Made by a program: the position numbers and the translations under genes. Shown here piece after piece: positions 16,103-25,171 of a DNA stretch of 42,094 nucleotides (the stretch's first letter is position 1; every line of letters begins with the position of its first letter). The stretch spans positions 1-42,094 of the forward strand of contig CALLZC010000127.1 of NCBI GenBank assembly GCA_937858995.1. Direction: 5' to 3'. This stretch comes from an uncultured Nostocoides sp. (GTDB lineage: Bacteria > Actinomycetota > Actinomycetes > Actinomycetales > Dermatophilaceae). The notes beneath the pieces are model-generated. The model did no database searches. It saw nothing but the letters and a program-made list of their open reading frames with translations, and was not told where the DNA came from.

Positions 16103-17518
16103 ATGAACGCGAGCACCAAAGTCGTCATCGTGGGCGGCGGCCCTGGCGGATACGAGGCGGCGCTCGTCGCCGCCCATCTCGGCGCCCAGGTCACCTTGGT
16201 CGAGCGCGACGGGATGGGCGGCGCGTGCGTCTTGACCGACTGCGTTCCCAGCAAGACGCTCATTGCGACCGCCGACTATATGTCGGGCGTCGACTTGGCG
16301 TTGGGGCTTGGCGTGCACCTCCTCGACCACGAAGGCGACGAGCTCAGCGATGCCCAGGCCCGCCTTGCGGAGGTCAACGCCCGCGTCCTCGGCCTGGCGA
16401 GCGCGCAGAGCCAGGACATCGCGGGTCGCCTGCTCGAAGTGGGCGTGCGGATCGTCCCGGGCCACGGGCGACTCCTCGATCCACGGACCGTGCGCGCCGA
16501 AACATCCAGTGGCACAGAGGATCTCGCGGCGGACGTCATCTTGTTGTCGACGGGCGCGACCCCTCGCGTGATGGCGACCGCGCGACCCGACGGGGAGCGG
16601 ATCCTCACCTGGCAGCAGCTCTACGAACTCGACGGGCTCCCCGAGCACCTGATCGTCGTCGGGTCGGGGGTGACCGGAGCCGAGCTGGCGCAGGCCTATC
16701 TGGGGCTCGGCGCCGAGGTCACGCTCGTCTCCAGCCGGGACCGCGTGCTCCCAGGGGAGGACCCCGACGCGGCCACGGTCATCGAGGAGGTCTTTCGTCA
16801 CCGGGGTATGAGCGTGCTCTCGCGGTCGCGCATGCAGTCCACGGTGGTGGTCCGGGACGCGGGTGGGGAAGCCACCGGGGTCGAGGTGACCCTGGAGGAC
16901 GGGCGGGTCGTCAGCGGTTCGCACGCCTTGCTGGCCGTCGGCTCGCTCCCACAGACCCAGGACCTGGGCCTGGAGGCGGTCGGGATCGCGACGAGCGAGA
17001 GCGGCCATATCGTCGTCGACCGGGTCTCGCGCACCTCCGTGCGCGGGGTGTATGCCGCGGGCGACTGCACGGGGGTCCTGCCCCTGGCGTCGGTGGCGGC
17101 CATGCAAGGACGCATTGCCATGGCGCATGCCCTCGGTGACGCGGTGGCACCTCTGAACCTCGGCAATGTCTCGGCGAACATCTTCACCGACCCCGAGATC
17201 GCGACGGTCGGCTTGTCGGAGAAGGAGATTCACGCCAGAGGTCTTGATGTCGCCACGGTGAATCTGCCGTTGTCGCGCAACCCGCGCGCCAAGATGCAGG
17301 GCCTCACCGAGGGATTCGTCAAGCTCTTTGCCGCCCACGGATCGGGCACCGTCCTCGGCGGCGTCGTCGTGGCGCCGCGTGCCAGTGAGTTGATCTTCCC
17401 GGTGACGCTCGCCGTGACGCACCGGCTCAATGTCGATCAGTTGGCCAGCACCTTCACCGTCTATCCCAGTCTCACCGGCTCGATTGCGGAGGCCGCGCGA
17501 CGCCTTCACGCGACCTGA
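16103..17518 (+). CDS. lpdA: NAD(P)H-quinone reductase LpdA-type flavoprotein
   Basis: A 471-residue flavoprotein of the disulfide-reductase fold. It has the FAD site VVIVGGGPGGYEAALVAA (residues 7-24), a CxxxxC pair in GGACVLTDCVPSKTL, the NAD site VVGSGVTGAELAQAYLGLG, the second FAD motif GVYAAGDCTG and a C-terminal dimerisation domain. The C-terminus reads VYPSLTGSIAEAARRL, lacking the His-Glu pair that lipoamide dehydrogenases need. This is the signature of M. tuberculosis LpdA (Rv3303c), which reduces quinones. The retained Cys pair is notable because LpdA relatives often lose one Cys. ATG 16103 has a GAGG about nine bases upstream. It is divergent from PNP. Confidence 0.9.
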   Translation: MNASTKVVIVGGGPGGYEAALVAAHLGAQVTLVERDGMGGACVLTDCVPSKTLIATADYMSGVDLALGLGVHLLDHEGDELSDAQARLAEVNARVLGLASAQSQDIAGRLLEVGVRIVPGHGRLLDPRTVRAETSSGTEDLAADVILLSTGATPRVMATARPDGERILTWQQLYELDGLPEHLIVVGSGVTGAELAQAYLGLGAEVTLVSSRDRVLPGEDPDAATVIEEVFRHRGMSVLSRSRMQSTVVVRDAGGEATGVEVTLEDGRVVSGSHALLAVGSLPQTQDLGLEAVGIATSESGHIVVDRVSRTSVRGVYAAGDCTGVLPLASVAAMQGRIAMAHALGDAVAPLNLGNVSANIFTDPEIATVGLSEKEIHARGLDVATVNLPLSRNPRAKMQGLTEGFVKLFAAHGSGTVLGGVVVAPRASELIFPVTLAVTHRLNVDQLASTFTVYPSLTGSIAEAARRLHAT

Positions 17519-17526
17519 GCGCCGCC

Positions 17527-17979
17527 GTGGCCGTCGCCGATCCTCCCGGGGGCTTGATCGCCGTCGTCGCGGCCGTCATTCTCGATGACTTGGTGGTTCC
17601 CACGCGGCTGTTGAGCGCCCAACGCACCGAGCCGCCCGAACTGGCCGGCGGCTGGGAAATCCCCGGCGGCAAGGTCGATCCGGGGGAGTCCCCGCGTGCC
17701 GCCCTGCACCGCGAGATCCGCGAGGAGCTCGGCGTTCGGATTCGGATCGGGGCGTCGGTGCTGGGGCCCGTCGACGGGTGGTGGCCGCTCGGGGAGCGCT
17801 ATGCGATGCGGGTCTGGTTGGCGCAGGTGACGCACGGCATACCCCAACCGTTGGAGGATCATGCCGACGTGCGGTGGCTCGGCCCGCGCCAGGTGTGGTC
17901 GCTCGACTGGCTCCCGGCCAACCGTCCGGTCATCGAGGCCGTGCTTGCCACAGTGTGGAACAGCCCACCCGGCAACTGA
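17527..17979 (+). CDS. NUDIX hydrolase (MutT-like)
   Basis: A 150-residue NUDIX enzyme that should hydrolyse a nucleoside diphosphate linked to another moiety, such as oxidised dNTPs. The box GGKVDPGESPRAALHREI followed by REELGV (residues 42-65) matches GX5EX7REUXEEXGU fully. The fold is mutator-type: short N-terminal strand, box, then VDGWWPLGERYAMRVWLAQV. The start is GTG 17527, eight bases after the lpdA stop, with no clear SD, so coupling to lpdA is likely. The substrate cannot be judged from sequence. Confidence 0.9.
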   Translation: MAVADPPGGLIAVVAAVILDDLVVPTRLLSAQRTEPPELAGGWEIPGGKVDPGESPRAALHREIREELGVRIRIGASVLGPVDGWWPLGERYAMRVWLAQVTHGIPQPLEDHADVRWLGPRQVWSLDWLPANRPVIEAVLATVWNSPPGN

Positions 17980-17983
17980 GTCG

Positions 17984-18032
17984 GGCAGGAGAATGGGCGC
18001 TCCAGGCCAGCACAACCCTGCCGATGAGGAGC
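17984..18032 (+). promoter_or_regulatory. Possible SD-sequestering pseudoknot in the metA leader
   Basis: GGCAGG (17984-17989) can pair with CCTGCC (18017-18022), and GCTCC (17999-18003) in its loop can pair with GGAGC (18028-18032), which overlaps the metA SD GAGGAG (18026-18031). The order a-b-a'-b' is that of an H-type pseudoknot. No known SAM riboswitch consensus was recognised, and short GC helices can occur by chance. Confidence 0.3.
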
Positions 18033-18041
18033 TGATCCACC

Positions 18042-19013
18042 GTGCCCGTCACGATCCCCAGCGCCCTTCCGGCGCGTCGCATTCTCGAGGGCGAGAACGT
18101 CTTCGTGATGACCGATGACCGCGCCGCGCATCAGGACATCCGGCCGTTGCGCATCGCCATCGTCAACCTCATGCCGACCAAGATGGCCACCGAGACCCAA
18201 CTGCTGCGTTTGCTGGGCAACTCTCCCTTGCAGGTGGAGATCACGCTGCTGCGCATGGCGAGTCACGACCCGCGCAACACCGCACAGGCCCACCTCGATG
18301 CCTTCTATACGACCTTCGACGAGGCCCGGGAGAGCAAGTTCGACGGGCTGATCATCACCGGCGCCCCGATCGAGACCTTGCCTTTCGAGGAGGTCGACTA
18401 CTGGCCCGAGCTGTGCACGATCATGGACTGGAGCCGAGATCACGTCTTCTCCACCATGCATGTCTGCTGGGGTGCGCAGGCCGGGCTCTACCACCACCAC
18501 GGGGTGGCGAAATATCCCTTGGCAGCCAAGATGTTCGGGGTTTTCCCGCACCGGGTTCTGGACCCGCGCAATCGGGTCCTGAGCGGCTTCGACGAGGTCT
18601 TCCCTGCGCCGCACTCGCGACACACCGAAACCCGCGCTGCTGATGTCGAGGCGGTGGCGGGATTGCGCCTGCTCGCCGTCAGCGATGAGGCGGGGGTCTA
18701 TTTGGCGGCCAGCGCGGACGGGCGCCAGCTCTTCGTGACCGGGCATCCGGAATACGAACGCGACACCCTGAAGCTGGAATACGACCGGGACGTGCGCCGC
18801 GGCCTACGCATTCCGGTACCCCGCAACTACTACCCCGGGGACGATCCAGCGCAGCCGCCACAGGTCACCTGGCGCTCGCATGCCTATTTGCTGTACGCGA
18901 ACTGGCTCAATCACTGCGTCTATCAGGGGACGCCCTACGACCTCGGCGCTATCTCGGCCGACCGACACCCTGATCGGGCAGTGTGCCCCCCACGGGGTGG
19001 GCGACCCGCTTAG
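18042..19013 (+). CDS. metA: Homoserine O-acetyltransferase (MetA type)
   Basis: A 323-residue MetA-family enzyme acylating homoserine in methionine synthesis. The catalytic Cys142 is in [10 protein letters not shown], and His235 and Glu237 are in TGHPEYE, exactly at the E. coli numbering. Position 111 is Glu in [17 protein letters not shown]; in this family Glu111 goes with acetyl-CoA and Gly with succinyl-CoA, so acetyl transfer is predicted despite the usual succinyltransferase name. GTG 18042 is preceded by GAGGAG ten bases upstream, within a leader that may fold. The last 20 residues run past the conserved end and are Pro/Arg-rich. Many actinobacteria use the unrelated MetX instead, so MetA here is worth noting. 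Confidence 0.94.
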   Translation: MPVTIPSALPARRILEGENVFVMTDDRAAHQDIRPLRIAIVNLMPTKMATETQLLRLLGNSPLQVEITLLRMASHDPRNTAQAHLDAFYTTFDEARESKFDGLIITGAPIETLPFEEVDYWPELCTIMDWSRDHVFSTMHVCWGAQAGLYHHHGVAKYPLAAKMFGVFPHRVLDPRNRVLSGFDEVFPAPHSRHTETRAADVEAVAGLRLLAVSDEAGVYLAASADGRQLFVTGHPEYERDTLKLEYDRDVRRGLRIPVPRNYYPGDDPAQPPQVTWRSHAYLLYANWLNHCVYQGTPYDLGAISADRHPDRAVCPPRGGRPA

Positions 19014-19016
19014 GGT
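19011..19016 (+). promoter_or_regulatory. -10 box overlapping the metA stop codon
   Basis: TAGGGT, whose first three bases are the metA stop, lies six bases before the GTG start of the secreted protein. The same TAGGGT-N6/7-start arrangement recurs before the aminopeptidase and O-methyltransferase genes. Confidence 0.5.
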
Positions 19017-19022
19017 GGGTCG

Positions 19023-20129
19023 GTGGTCCGCTCCCATCGCCGCACTCCTGCTCCCGTCGCGGCGCGCCGCCGCCCGCGCAGCCGACCCACACGCGGTGGC
19101 CGCGTGCTGGTGGCCGCCGCCCTGGGCCTGCTCGCGCTGAGTAGCCCCGCGGTCGCCCGCCCCGACCCGGGGGTCGCCCCGGGGCCCTTCTCGAGGCCTG
19201 GCCCGGGGATCACCTCGGGCACCGGCCGGGAGGTGGCGGAACCGGCATACATCTCCCTGCTCTTCTCGCGAAGCAACTGGCAGGCGGTCAGTGGCGCCGA
19301 CTGCTCGATCGTCGCGCCCGGCGCCCGGACCCTGGAGCAGAACGCGCAGGATCTGGCTGACCGCGGGCTGTCTGCCACGGCGCTCGTGGTCATCAACCGC
19401 ACCGCGGCGGCGGACCGCACCTGCTTTAGGGGATACACCTCCCAGGCGTCCTGGGCCGACCTGGCGCACCTGCGCGACAGCTACGGGTGGTCGGCAAACT
19501 CCCAGGGGACGGCCTACCGGGATATGACGGTCATGACCTCGGATGCCGAACGCTTCGCCGAGAGCGCCGCGAGCTTGGCGCCCTTGGCGGCGCACGGATT
19601 CCCGCGGGCCTGGGGATCGTTTGCGTTCGCGAACAACAAGCAGGAGAGCCTCTCTCAGGCTTTCGTCGGGAGGTATTTCGGTTTCGTGCGCCGCTACGAC
19701 TCGCTGCGCAACAGCCGCGCGGAGGCAACGGCGGCGCCCTACCTCATGCGCACCTGGAGCCTCAACGGCGGGCGCTGTCACAACCGGGCGCTGGCCTGTT
19801 ACGACATGCCCGTGCTCAACGATCGGCGCAGCGCGAATGTCGATCTCGTGCGGACCTACCTCAACCCCGAGCCCGGGCAGTGGTCCGTCCTGCAGGCCTA
19901 CCGCCTCGTCGAGGGGACGCACGGGGTGATCGGGGACACCTACGCGTGGGACTGCAGCAGCGCGGATTGGCGTGATCGCTGGACCAGCCAGCCGGAGATC
20001 AGCTGCCGCAACAGCTATCTGGAGATGGTGGACGGCCGCAATCTCGAAGCGGTCGTCACCGATCCCACCACCATTGCCCTGGCCTGGGGACGGGTGCCCG
20101 TCGACTATCTGGGGTGGCCGCGTCCATGA
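19023..20129 (+). CDS. Secreted six-cysteine protein of unknown function
   Basis: I do not recognise this 368-residue protein. An Arg-rich N-terminus leads into a hydrophobic stretch (VLVAAALGLLALSSPAVA, about residues 28-45) ending in an AxA-type signal-peptidase site, so export is likely. The mature part has six cysteines (in ADCSIV, RTCFRG, GRCHNR, LACYDM, WDCSSA and ISCRNS), enough for three disulfides. The spacing of SFLL-like strands and the DLAHLRDSYGWSANSQG stretch faintly recall NodB-type polysaccharide deacetylases, but the metal triad cannot be assigned. It overlaps the next secreted-protein gene by four bases (ATGA), so the two probably work together at the cell surface. Confidence 0.75.
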   Translation: MVRSHRRTPAPVAARRRPRSRPTRGGRVLVAAALGLLALSSPAVARPDPGVAPGPFSRPGPGITSGTGREVAEPAYISLLFSRSNWQAVSGADCSIVAPGARTLEQNAQDLADRGLSATALVVINRTAAADRTCFRGYTSQASWADLAHLRDSYGWSANSQGTAYRDMTVMTSDAERFAESAASLAPLAAHGFPRAWGSFAFANNKQESLSQAFVGRYFGFVRRYDSLRNSRAEATAAPYLMRTWSLNGGRCHNRALACYDMPVLNDRRSANVDLVRTYLNPEPGQWSVLQAYRLVEGTHGVIGDTYAWDCSSADWRDRWTSQPEISCRNSYLEMVDGRNLEAVVTDPTTIALAWGRVPVDYLGWPRP

Positions 20130-22303
20130 AAGCGCCGCGCCGCTCCGCCGTGCTCGCGGTTCTGCTGATGGTGCTGGGGCTGCTGGCCGGCGCCCTGATC
20201 CCCGGGGGGAGCGCCAGCGCCGCGCCCGCGCCGAGCGTGAGCGCGCTCGCGGCGCCGTCCGGGCCGCTCAAGGGCGGCGCGCGCGTGCGCGTCACCGGCA
20301 GCGGCTTCGTCGGCGTGCGCCGGGTCTACTTCGGCGCTGCGTTGGGCACCGCCGTGAACGTGCTCTCGCCGAGCACGCTGGAGGTCACGACACCGGCCAG
20401 AGGTGCCGGGGTCGTGCCCGTGAAGGTCGTCACCGCCGCAGGCGCCTCGCTGCCGAGCAGCTCGAGTCGCTACACCTACGTCGCACCACCCGCGATCACC
20501 GGGGTGAGTCCGGCGTCGGGTGGACTCGCGGGCGGAACTGCGGTCCTGGTGACCGGGATGCGATTCGTGGGCGTCACCGGTGTCCGCTTCGGCGCCCGCG
20601 CCGCGACCTCGTGGACGCTGACCTCTCCGACAACCCTCGTCGCGATCGCGCCGCCGGGCGCGAGCGCCGGCGGGATCGACGTGCGGGTGATCACCCACTC
20701 GGGCTGGTCGGCCCCAACGCCCGCTGACGTCTATACCTATGCCGCGCCATCGCCCACCCTCACCTCCATCGCGCCGGACGCCGGGCCCCTGGTGGGCGGC
20801 GGCACGGTGACCATTTCGGGTGCTGGGTTCGTTGGGGCGACGTCGGTGACCTTTGGGGAGAGCCCGAGCGCCTTCGAGGTAGTCGACGACACCACCATCT
20901 CAGCAACCGTGCCACCTGCCGCCGCCCCCGGTGACTTCTCGGTGGTGGTGACGAGCCCATCGGGCGCTTCCGGAGCGGTCACGTATACCTACCTCGGCGC
21001 CGCACCGGAGCTGGGTGCGGTGAGCCCAAACATCGGGCCAACGGCCGGCGGCAACCGGATCACCATCTCTGGCAGCGGCTTTCGCGACGTGCAAGGGGTC
21101 GTCTTCGATGACCTCGAGGCAAGTGAGGTGACCGTCGAGTCGCCCACGCGACTCAGCGCGCTCGCGCCGCCGCACGCCGCCGGGCCGGTGACGGTCCGAG
21201 TGCGCACCGCATACGGAGAATCGGGCCCCAGCACCTATACCTACGCGGACGTTCCTCCCGCGCGCGCCCTGGCCACCGGCAGCCACCACTCCTGCCTGCT
21301 CGATGAGGACGGTGGGGTCCGGTGCTGGGGCTGGAACGCTCACGGCCAGCTCGGCGATGGCAGCACCACATCCCGATCGGCTCCGGTCCCGGTTCTCGGG
21401 TTGGAGTCGGGGGTCCAGGCCATCGCCGCCGGTGGCGCCACGACCTGTGCCTTGCGCGCGGACGCCACGGTGCTCTGCTGGGGGTGGAATGCCTTCGGCC
21501 AGCTCGGTGTCGGGGATTCGCTGGACCGCACCAGCCCCGAGCCGGTCCTCGGGCTGGGCGCCGCGCGCGCGATCTCTGTCGGCAGCGGACACTCCTGCGC
21601 GATCCTGCTCAGCGGCGCCGTCGCCTGTTGGGGATGGAACTACTCCGGCCAACTGGGCACTGGAGACCGTGCGGATGCCGCAGCGCCCACGGCGGTTGTC
21701 GGTCTCGTCGAGGCGGTGTCCGCGATCGCTGCTGGGGACGAACATACGTGCGCCGTAACGCAGGCAGGCTCCGTATGGTGTTGGGGCGCCGGCCAGATGG
21801 GTCAGTTGGGTGACGGGGCCAGGGGTGAGTCGTCGCTGCCGAGGCCGGTGCCGGCGATGAGCGGGGAGGTGACGGCGCTGACGGCCGGGGTCATGTTCAC
21901 CTGCGCGGTGCGCTCCGGCCAGTCCTGGTGCTGGGGTCGAAATGCCGCGGGCCAACTCGGTGATGGCACCCGCGACGAGCGCGCCGTCCCGGTCGCCGTG
22001 GCGGGGCTGAGCGCCGCGAGCGGGATCACCGCCGGGGGGTCGACCTGCGCCCTGGCCGGCGTGGCGTACTGCTGGGGAGCCAACACCTTCGGTCGGCTCG
22101 GCGACGGCACGGACACCTCCCGCACTCTTCCGGTCGCGGTGATCGGGTTGCCGCCGGGCGTCGCGGCGCTCAGTGCCGGCGCCGAGCACGCGTGCGCCCT
22201 CACCCAGGGGGGTGCGCTCTTTTGCTGGGGCGCCAACTCGCAGGGCCAGCTCGGGGACGGCACGCTCGCGCCCCGCCTCAGCGCGGTGCGTGTCGGGGGC
22301 TGA
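20126..22303 (+). CDS. Secreted IPT/TIG and RCC1-repeat beta-propeller protein
   Basis: A 725-residue exported protein. A signal peptide (residues 1-32, ending SASA) is followed by four IPT/TIG immunoglobulin-like domains at about 36-118, 119-205, 206-292 and 293-375, each with the GPLxGGxxVxxxGxxF pattern and ending in YTY. Then come seven RCC1-type repeats (377-725), each with AxxxxHxC, a CWGWN-like motif and GQLGDG, giving a complete seven-bladed propeller with Cys in every blade. There is no sortase motif or membrane anchor. ATG 20126 is preferred to GTG 20114, being directly before the basic n-region and in an ATGA overlap with the previous gene. Binding or adhesion at the surface is an inference from the domain types. 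Confidence 0.88.
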   Translation: MKAPRRSAVLAVLLMVLGLLAGALIPGGSASAAPAPSVSALAAPSGPLKGGARVRVTGSGFVGVRRVYFGAALGTAVNVLSPSTLEVTTPARGAGVVPVKVVTAAGASLPSSSSRYTYVAPPAITGVSPASGGLAGGTAVLVTGMRFVGVTGVRFGARAATSWTLTSPTTLVAIAPPGASAGGIDVRVITHSGWSAPTPADVYTYAAPSPTLTSIAPDAGPLVGGGTVTISGAGFVGATSVTFGESPSAFEVVDDTTISATVPPAAAPGDFSVVVTSPSGASGAVTYTYLGAAPELGAVSPNIGPTAGGNRITISGSGFRDVQGVVFDDLEASEVTVESPTRLSALAPPHAAGPVTVRVRTAYGESGPSTYTYADVPPARALATGSHHSCLLDEDGGVRCWGWNAHGQLGDGSTTSRSAPVPVLGLESGVQAIAAGGATTCALRADATVLCWGWNAFGQLGVGDSLDRTSPEPVLGLGAARAISVGSGHSCAILLSGAVACWGWNYSGQLGTGDRADAAAPTAVVGLVEAVSAIAAGDEHTCAVTQAGSVWCWGAGQMGQLGDGARGESSLPRPVPAMSGEVTALTAGVMFTCAVRSGQSWCWGRNAAGQLGDGTRDERAVPVAVAGLSAASGITAGGSTCALAGVAYCWGANTFGRLGDGTDTSRTLPVAVIGLPPGVAALSAGAEHACALTQGGALFCWGANSQGQLGDGTLAPRLSAVRVGG

Positions 22304-22396
22304 GGTTCGCCGGCGCGAGGACCCGCCACGAGTGCGCCCGAGCCCGCCGCCACCCCCTCAGCCATGGCAGATTGGGTCGGATCACCCATCGCCTGA

Positions 22397-22402
22397 GAGA
22401 AT
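22397..22402 (+). promoter_or_regulatory. -10 box of typA, leaderless
   Basis: GAGAAT lies six bases before the first typA ATG (22409). TTGGGT at 22372-22377 could be the -35, with a long 19-base spacer. Confidence 0.45.
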
Positions 22403-22408
22403 CGTCCA

Positions 22409-24304
22409 ATGCCCATGCAGTCCCGCAGCGACATCCGTAATGTCGCCATCGTTGCCCACGTCGACCACGGCAAAACCACCCTGGTCGACAAAATGCTCTG
22501 GCAAGCGGGAGCCTTCGGTGCCCACCAGCATGTCGACGAGCGAGCGATGGACTCCGGCGACCTGGAGCGCGAGAAGGGGATCACCATCCTCGCCAAGAAC
22601 ACGGCGATCCGGTATGCCGGGAAGGCTGCCGCGGACGCCGGGCACCCGGACGGGGTAACGATCAATATCATCGACACCCCCGGGCACGCCGACTTCGGCG
22701 GTGAAGTGGAGCGGGGGCTGTCCATGGTTGACGGCGTCGTGCTCCTCGTGGACGCCTCCGAGGGGCCCTTGCCGCAGACCCGGTTCGTGCTGCGCAAGGC
22801 GCTGGCCGCGCACCTGCCGGTGGTGCTGTGCATCAACAAGGTCGACCGCCCCGACGCCCGGATCGCCGAAGTCGTCGATGAGGTGTACGAGCTGTTCATG
22901 GACCTGATGGAGGATGGCGGCAACGCCGAGGAAGTCCTGGATTTCCCCATCGTCTATGCCTCGGCAAAGTCCGGCCGGGCCAGCCTCGAGCGACCCGGCG
23001 ACGGTGAGCAACCGAGCGGCGAGGACCTCGAACCGCTCTTCCAGACCATCCTCAGTGCGATCCCGACCCCGATGTATGAGGAGGGCGCGCCCCTCCAGGC
23101 GCAGGTCACCAACCTCGACGCCTCCAACTTCTTGGGTCGTCTGGCCCTGCTCCGCGTGCACAACGGGCAGATCCGCAAGGGTCAGCAGGTGGCCTGGTGC
23201 CGCGCCGACGGGACCATCAAGCAGGTCAAGATCACCGAACTGCTCATGACCGAGGCGCTGGATCGCAAGCCGGTGGACTCCGCCGGCCCCGGCGACATCA
23301 TCGCCATTGCCGGGATCCCGGACATCATGATCGGCGAGACCCTCGCCGACCTCGAGGACCCGCGACCCCTGCCCCTGATCACGGTGGACGAGCCGGCCAT
23401 CTCGATGCTGATCGGCACCAATACCTCACCCATGGCGGGGCGGGTCCGGGGTGCCAAGGTCACCGCCCGCCTGGTCAAGGACCGCCTCGATCGCGAACTC
23501 ATCGGCAATGTCTCGCTGCGCGTGCTGCCCACCGAACGACCGGATGCCTGGGAGGTCCAGGGGCGCGGTGAGCTGGCATTGGCGATCCTCGTCGAACAGA
23601 TGCGGCGCGAGGGCTACGAATTGACCGTCGGCAAGCCGCAGGTGGTCACCCGCGAGGTCGACGGCAAGCTGCACGAACCGGTGGAACTGCTGACCATCGA
23701 TGCGCCGGAGGAGTTCCTCGGCGCGATCACCCAGATCCTGGCCCAGCGCAAGGGTCAAATGACCCAGATGACGAACCACGGGACCGGCTGGGTGCGGATG
23801 GAGTTCCTGGTTCCCTCCCGGGGGCTGATCGGCTTCCGGACCGAATTCCTGACCGAGACCCGGGGCACCGGCATCGCCAACCACGTCTTCCACGGGTATG
23901 AGCCATGGGCCGGCACGATCACCACCCGGACCACCGGCTCCCTGGTCTCGGACCGTTCGGGGGTCGCGACGTCCTACGCGATGTTCAACCTGCAGGAGCG
24001 CGGCACGCTCATCGTCGAGCCGACCACCGAGGTCTACGAGGGCATGATCATTGGTGAGAACTCGCGCGCCGACGACATGGACGTCAACATCACCAAGGAA
24101 AAGAAGCTGACCAACGTCCGCTCCGCGACCGCGGATGTGCTCGAGCGGCTCATCCCACCGCGCCGCCTGAGCCTGGAGCAGGCCCTGGAGTTCTGCCGCG
24201 AGGACGAGTGCGTGGAGGTCACGCCCGAGGCGGCCCGGATCCGCAAGGTCGTCCTGGATCAGAACGTGCGCGCCCGCGCCGCGGCGCGAGCCCGAAACTC
24301 CTGA
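22409..24304 (+). CDS. typA: Translational GTPase TypA/BipA
   Basis: A 631-residue ribosome-binding GTPase related to EF-G, acting in ribosome assembly and stress adaptation. G1 is AHVDHGKT (residues 17-24), the switch region is EREKGITI, G3 is DTPGH (89-93) and G4 is NKVD (143-146). EF-G-like domains follow, then the BipA-specific C-terminal part (GRGLIG-like [19 protein letters not shown] and an [20 protein letters not shown] end). Length is normal. ATG 22409 is taken because of the -10 spacing; ATG 22415 is two codons later. mshB follows by three bases, as in the typA-mshB region of mycobacteria. Confidence 0.98.
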   Translation: MPMQSRSDIRNVAIVAHVDHGKTTLVDKMLWQAGAFGAHQHVDERAMDSGDLEREKGITILAKNTAIRYAGKAAADAGHPDGVTINIIDTPGHADFGGEVERGLSMVDGVVLLVDASEGPLPQTRFVLRKALAAHLPVVLCINKVDRPDARIAEVVDEVYELFMDLMEDGGNAEEVLDFPIVYASAKSGRASLERPGDGEQPSGEDLEPLFQTILSAIPTPMYEEGAPLQAQVTNLDASNFLGRLALLRVHNGQIRKGQQVAWCRADGTIKQVKITELLMTEALDRKPVDSAGPGDIIAIAGIPDIMIGETLADLEDPRPLPLITVDEPAISMLIGTNTSPMAGRVRGAKVTARLVKDRLDRELIGNVSLRVLPTERPDAWEVQGRGELALAILVEQMRREGYELTVGKPQVVTREVDGKLHEPVELLTIDAPEEFLGAITQILAQRKGQMTQMTNHGTGWVRMEFLVPSRGLIGFRTEFLTETRGTGIANHVFHGYEPWAGTITTRTTGSLVSDRSGVATSYAMFNLQERGTLIVEPTTEVYEGMIIGENSRADDMDVNITKEKKLTNVRSATADVLERLIPPRRLSLEQALEFCREDECVEVTPEAARIRKVVLDQNVRARAAARARNS

Positions 24305-24307
24305 CCC

Positions 24308-25171
24308 ATGCGGGTGCTCTTCGTCCACGCCCACCCCGACGACGAGTCGATCGCGACCGGCGTCGCCATCGGGGCGTTCGCGGCCGCGGGGTATGAGGTG
24401 CACGTCCTGACCTGCACGCTCGGTGAGCAGGGCGAAGTCATCGCGCGCGAGTTGCAGCATCTCGACGCCGACCACGAGGACGCACTGGGGCCCTATCGGC
24501 TGGGAGAGTGGCGGGCGGCCCTGGCCGCGCTCGGAGCGACCGGACATCTCCTGGGTGATCCGCACGGGGTAGCCCCGGCCTATCGCGACTCGGGCATGGC
24601 GGGCAGCGCAAGCTCGCAGCGATCCGACGCCTTCGTCCATGCCGATCTCGGTGCCGCCATCGCCATGGCGCGCGCGGTGATCGAGCAGGTGGCACCCGAG
24701 GTGGTCATCACCTACGACCAGCACGGTGGCTACGCCCACCCGGACCACATCCAGGCGCACCGCGTCGCCTGCGCCGCGGTGGCCTCGATGGCCCAGCCAC
24801 CGCGGATGTATGCAGTCGTGACCCCCCGATCCTGGGTGGCCCAGGACCGGGCCTGGCTGGCCGAGCACGTGCGGGAGGCCGGCGTGACGGTGCCCGCTCC
24901 CGACGATCCGGTGACCGAGTCGACACTCGATGATGACCGCGTTGCGTATGCCGTGAGTGATCCCGAGGGTGCGGCCCGGCAGGTCGCTGCCCTACGAGCC
25001 CACACCACCCAGGTCACGGTGCGTCAGGGGTGGTTCACCCTCTCCAATGACATCGCGGCGCGGCTGTCCGGGCGGGAGGGTTTCGCGCCGCTCGACCCGG
25101 CGACCGGGCTGCTTCGCTCGGTTCCGGGGCCGGCCGGCGCGCAGCCGGGGGCTGCAGGGTGGCCGGTATGA
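24308..25171 (+). CDS. mshB: GlcNAc-inositol deacetylase of mycothiol synthesis
   Basis: A 287-residue zinc amidase of the LmbE/PIG-L family. It removes acetate from GlcNAc-Ins, the second dedicated step of mycothiol synthesis. The N-terminal AHPDDESIATG (residues 9-19) carries zinc ligands and the catalytic Asp; YAHPDHIQAHR supplies the second His. The TCTLGEQGEVI stretch, YRLGEWRAALAALG and YRDSGMAG favour MshB over the related mycothiol S-conjugate amidase. The gene marks the host as a mycothiol producer, hence an actinobacterium. It starts three bases after typA and its stop overlaps the next ATG. Confidence 0.92.
   Translation: MRVLFVHAHPDDESIATGVAIGAFAAAGYEVHVLTCTLGEQGEVIARELQHLDADHEDALGPYRLGEWRAALAALGATGHLLGDPHGVAPAYRDSGMAGSASSQRSDAFVHADLGAAIAMARAVIEQVAPEVVITYDQHGGYAHPDHIQAHRVACAAVASMAQPPRMYAVVTPRSWVAQDRAWLAEHVREAGVTVPAPDDPVTESTLDDDRVAYAVSDPEGAARQVAALRAHTTQVTVRQGWFTLSNDIAARLSGREGFAPLDPATGLLRSVPGPAGAQPGAAGWPV

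Noticed and set aside
16052-17509. Minus-strand open frame of 485 residues
   Set aside because: Antisense shadow of lpdA, with low-complexity composition and no motif.
17941-18041. Known SAM riboswitch upstream of metA
   Set aside because: The gap is only 62 bases and I could not match a SAM-I, SAM-II or SAM-IV consensus; only an unclassified pairing possibility is reported.
23426-24868. Minus-strand open frame of 480 residues
   Set aside because: Antisense to typA and mshB, both of which have full catalytic motifs.
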